From Archangium violaceum (lineage in GTDB: Bacteria > Myxococcota > Myxococcia > Myxococcales > Myxococcaceae), in contig NZ_CP069338.1 of the NCBI RefSeq assembly GCF_016859125.1, positions 2,940,501-3,004,500 of the forward strand: a stretch of 64,000 bases of DNA, in the 5' to 3' direction. Positions 63,108 to 64,000 of this stretch are shown one piece after another. The translations under genes were made by a program, and so were the position numbers. Under the pieces are notes generated by a model. That model made no database searches. It was not told the DNA's origin and saw only the letters and a program-made list of their open reading frames with translations. The number at the start of each line of letters is the position of its first letter. Positions within the stretch are counted from its first letter, which is position 1.

Positions 63108-64000
63108 ATGTCGCGCCTCCTACTTCTCCGGTCTACCCTGCTGCTCATGCTCGTGGCGCCCGTTGCAGCGGCCAGGGGCGCAGAGCCCGCCGAGCGCAAC
63201 ATCTACCTCTCGGACCACCCGGGGATGGAGCCCCCTCTGCTGTATGTCGCCGGCCGCATCGTGACGGTCCTCCGCTTCGAGCAGCCTTGTGACCCGACAC
63301 GAACGAAGATGCTGGGCTGGGAAGGCCGCTTCGAGCCCGTGGTCTGTACCGGAACGTCGGTACTCCTGGTGCCGCTCCATGACCTCAAGCCCGAAGACCG
63401 GTTCCTCCTGCTGGTGACGCTCGCGGACGGGACGGAGCTTCCCTTCACGGTGACGTCTCGAAAGGGGCGCGACGGCGACCGGTCGGTGGATCAACAGGTC
63501 AACGTCTTCAGGGACCACACGGCCCCGCATGCGGTACTTGCATCCCTTCGCGATTCACTCGAGCGGGAGCAGAAGCTCCGGGAGGAGAACGAGCGCTACC
63601 GCAGGGAAGACTCGGTGAACCACGCACTCGCGGCGCTCCTGGCGAAGGGCGCTGAGAAACTGACGCCATTACAACTGCGGCAGAAGTGGTTGTTGAAGAG
63701 CCATGATGATGTGGAGATCCAGGTCTCCGTGCTCACGAGCAGGGACCAGGCCAAGGCAGCCGTGGTTTTCAACGTGCGCAACAACAGCACCGACAGGTCC
63801 TGGCAGTTGATGGAGGCTCGACTGTGGACCGAGTCTCGTGAGGAGCCAAGGCCGTTCGCGCTCCGCTCCAGCCGGGAGCAGTGGGGGCCAGGAGGAGAGA
63901 ACGGGAAGATCGCCGTCGTCATGGACATGAGCGCCTTCGACTCGAAGACGGGTCCCGAGCGGCTCGTCCTCGAACTGTTCCGAGGAGACGGTCTACAGCA
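63108..64000 (+). CDS. DUF2381 (TIGR02268) family protein, 3' end outside window
   Basis: The reading frame is open from ATG 63108 (an in-frame ATG 12 bases earlier is also possible) to the window end, 297 residues visible. A signal peptide (MSRLLLLRSTLLLMLVAPVAAARGAE) leads a beta-rich domain: NIYLSDHPGMEPPLLYVAGRIVTVLRFEQPCD, LLLVTLADGTELPFTVTSR, then a coiled-coil-like LRDSLEREQKLREENERYRRE and another beta domain. This matches the DUF2381/TIGR02268 family known mainly from myxobacteria, secreted to the periplasm, of unknown function. The C-terminus is not in the window. Confidence 0.75.
   Translation, partial: MSRLLLLRSTLLLMLVAPVAAARGAEPAERNIYLSDHPGMEPPLLYVAGRIVTVLRFEQPCDPTRTKMLGWEGRFEPVVCTGTSVLLVPLHDLKPEDRFLLLVTLADGTELPFTVTSRKGRDGDRSVDQQVNVFRDHTAPHAVLASLRDSLEREQKLREENERYRREDSVNHALAALLAKGAEKLTPLQLRQKWLLKSHDDVEIQVSVLTSRDQAKAAVVFNVRNNSTDRSWQLMEARLWTESREEPRPFALRSSREQWGPGGENGKIAVVMDMSAFDSKTGPERLVLELFRGDGLQ

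Overview
The window reads as a chromosome segment of a myxobacterium (Myxococcota, Cystobacterineae-like; Archangium, Cystobacter, Stigmatella and Myxococcus are the natural comparisons). Reasons: very high G+C with strong GC3 bias (which creates many antisense shadow ORFs), many multi-domain histidine kinases, and several protein families I know mainly from myxobacteria (DUF2378/TIGR02265, double-CXXCG proteins, TIGR02269/DUF2380 lipoproteins, DUF2381/TIGR02268). About 49 protein genes are called, including a few partial or broken ones. I saw no rRNA, tRNA or CRISPR array.

Region 1 (1-9.4 kb) is mixed housekeeping and envelope genes: a DUF839/PhoX-type lipoprotein with a collagen-like linker (cut by the window edge), a truncated threonine ammonia-lyase remnant, a fatty-acid hydroxylase, a TonB-type protein, a phospholipase-D-type lipoprotein, an FKBP lipoprotein, a 2OG-Fe(II) oxygenase, a DUF2378 protein and an NAD-malic enzyme. 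Region 2 (9.4-24.4 kb) is rich in signalling: two tandem paralogous REC-PAS-GAF-kinase proteins, two more histidine kinases, a DUF763 protein, a GT4 glycosyltransferase, a small basic protein, a DEDD-type exonuclease candidate and a cysteine-synthase-like enzyme. Region 3 (24.4-37.1 kb) is mixed: a Tat-exported PhoX-type protein, an APH-type kinase, acyl-CoA ligase, quinone oxidoreductase, a DHA2-type MFS transporter, a decayed Phd/ParE toxin-antitoxin locus, a DNA methyltransferase with an adjoining PD-(D/E)XK nuclease (candidate restriction-modification pair), a secreted trypsin-like protease, a YbaY-type lipoprotein and a cytochrome P450. Region 4 (37.1-41.2 kb) is a three-gene operon for trehalose/alpha-glucobiose metabolism (beta-phosphoglucomutase-type HAD, trehalose-phosphatase, GH65 phosphorylase).

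Region 5 (41.3-58.2 kb) is the main feature: a Wzx/Wzy-type exopolysaccharide locus whose order matches, from memory, the eps locus of Myxococcus xanthus. In order: priming sugar transferase (EpsZ-like), flippase, short OPX export lipoprotein (EpsY/WzaX-like), an outer-membrane beta-barrel candidate (EpsX/WzpX-like), a 57-residue two-helix membrane protein, a single-domain response regulator (EpsW-like), a chain-length protein without kinase domain (EpsV-like), a GT2, a Wzy-like polymerase, a protein resembling a BY-kinase domain with a lost P-loop, a GT2 fused to a hexapeptide acyltransferase, and a GH44 lipoprotein with a duplicated N-terminal module. The last four overlap by 1-4 bases or nearly so and are probably translationally coupled. 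A two-gene cassette on the opposite strand (DUF2380 lipoprotein with an HNH/EndoVII-like His motif, plus a double-CXXCG protein) sits between the priming transferase and the flippase.

Region 6 (58.3-64 kb) has an IleRS with an insertion of about 110 residues after its KMSKS-like loop, an orphan CXXC protein resembling the immunity-type one above, and the start of a DUF2381 gene that runs off the window.
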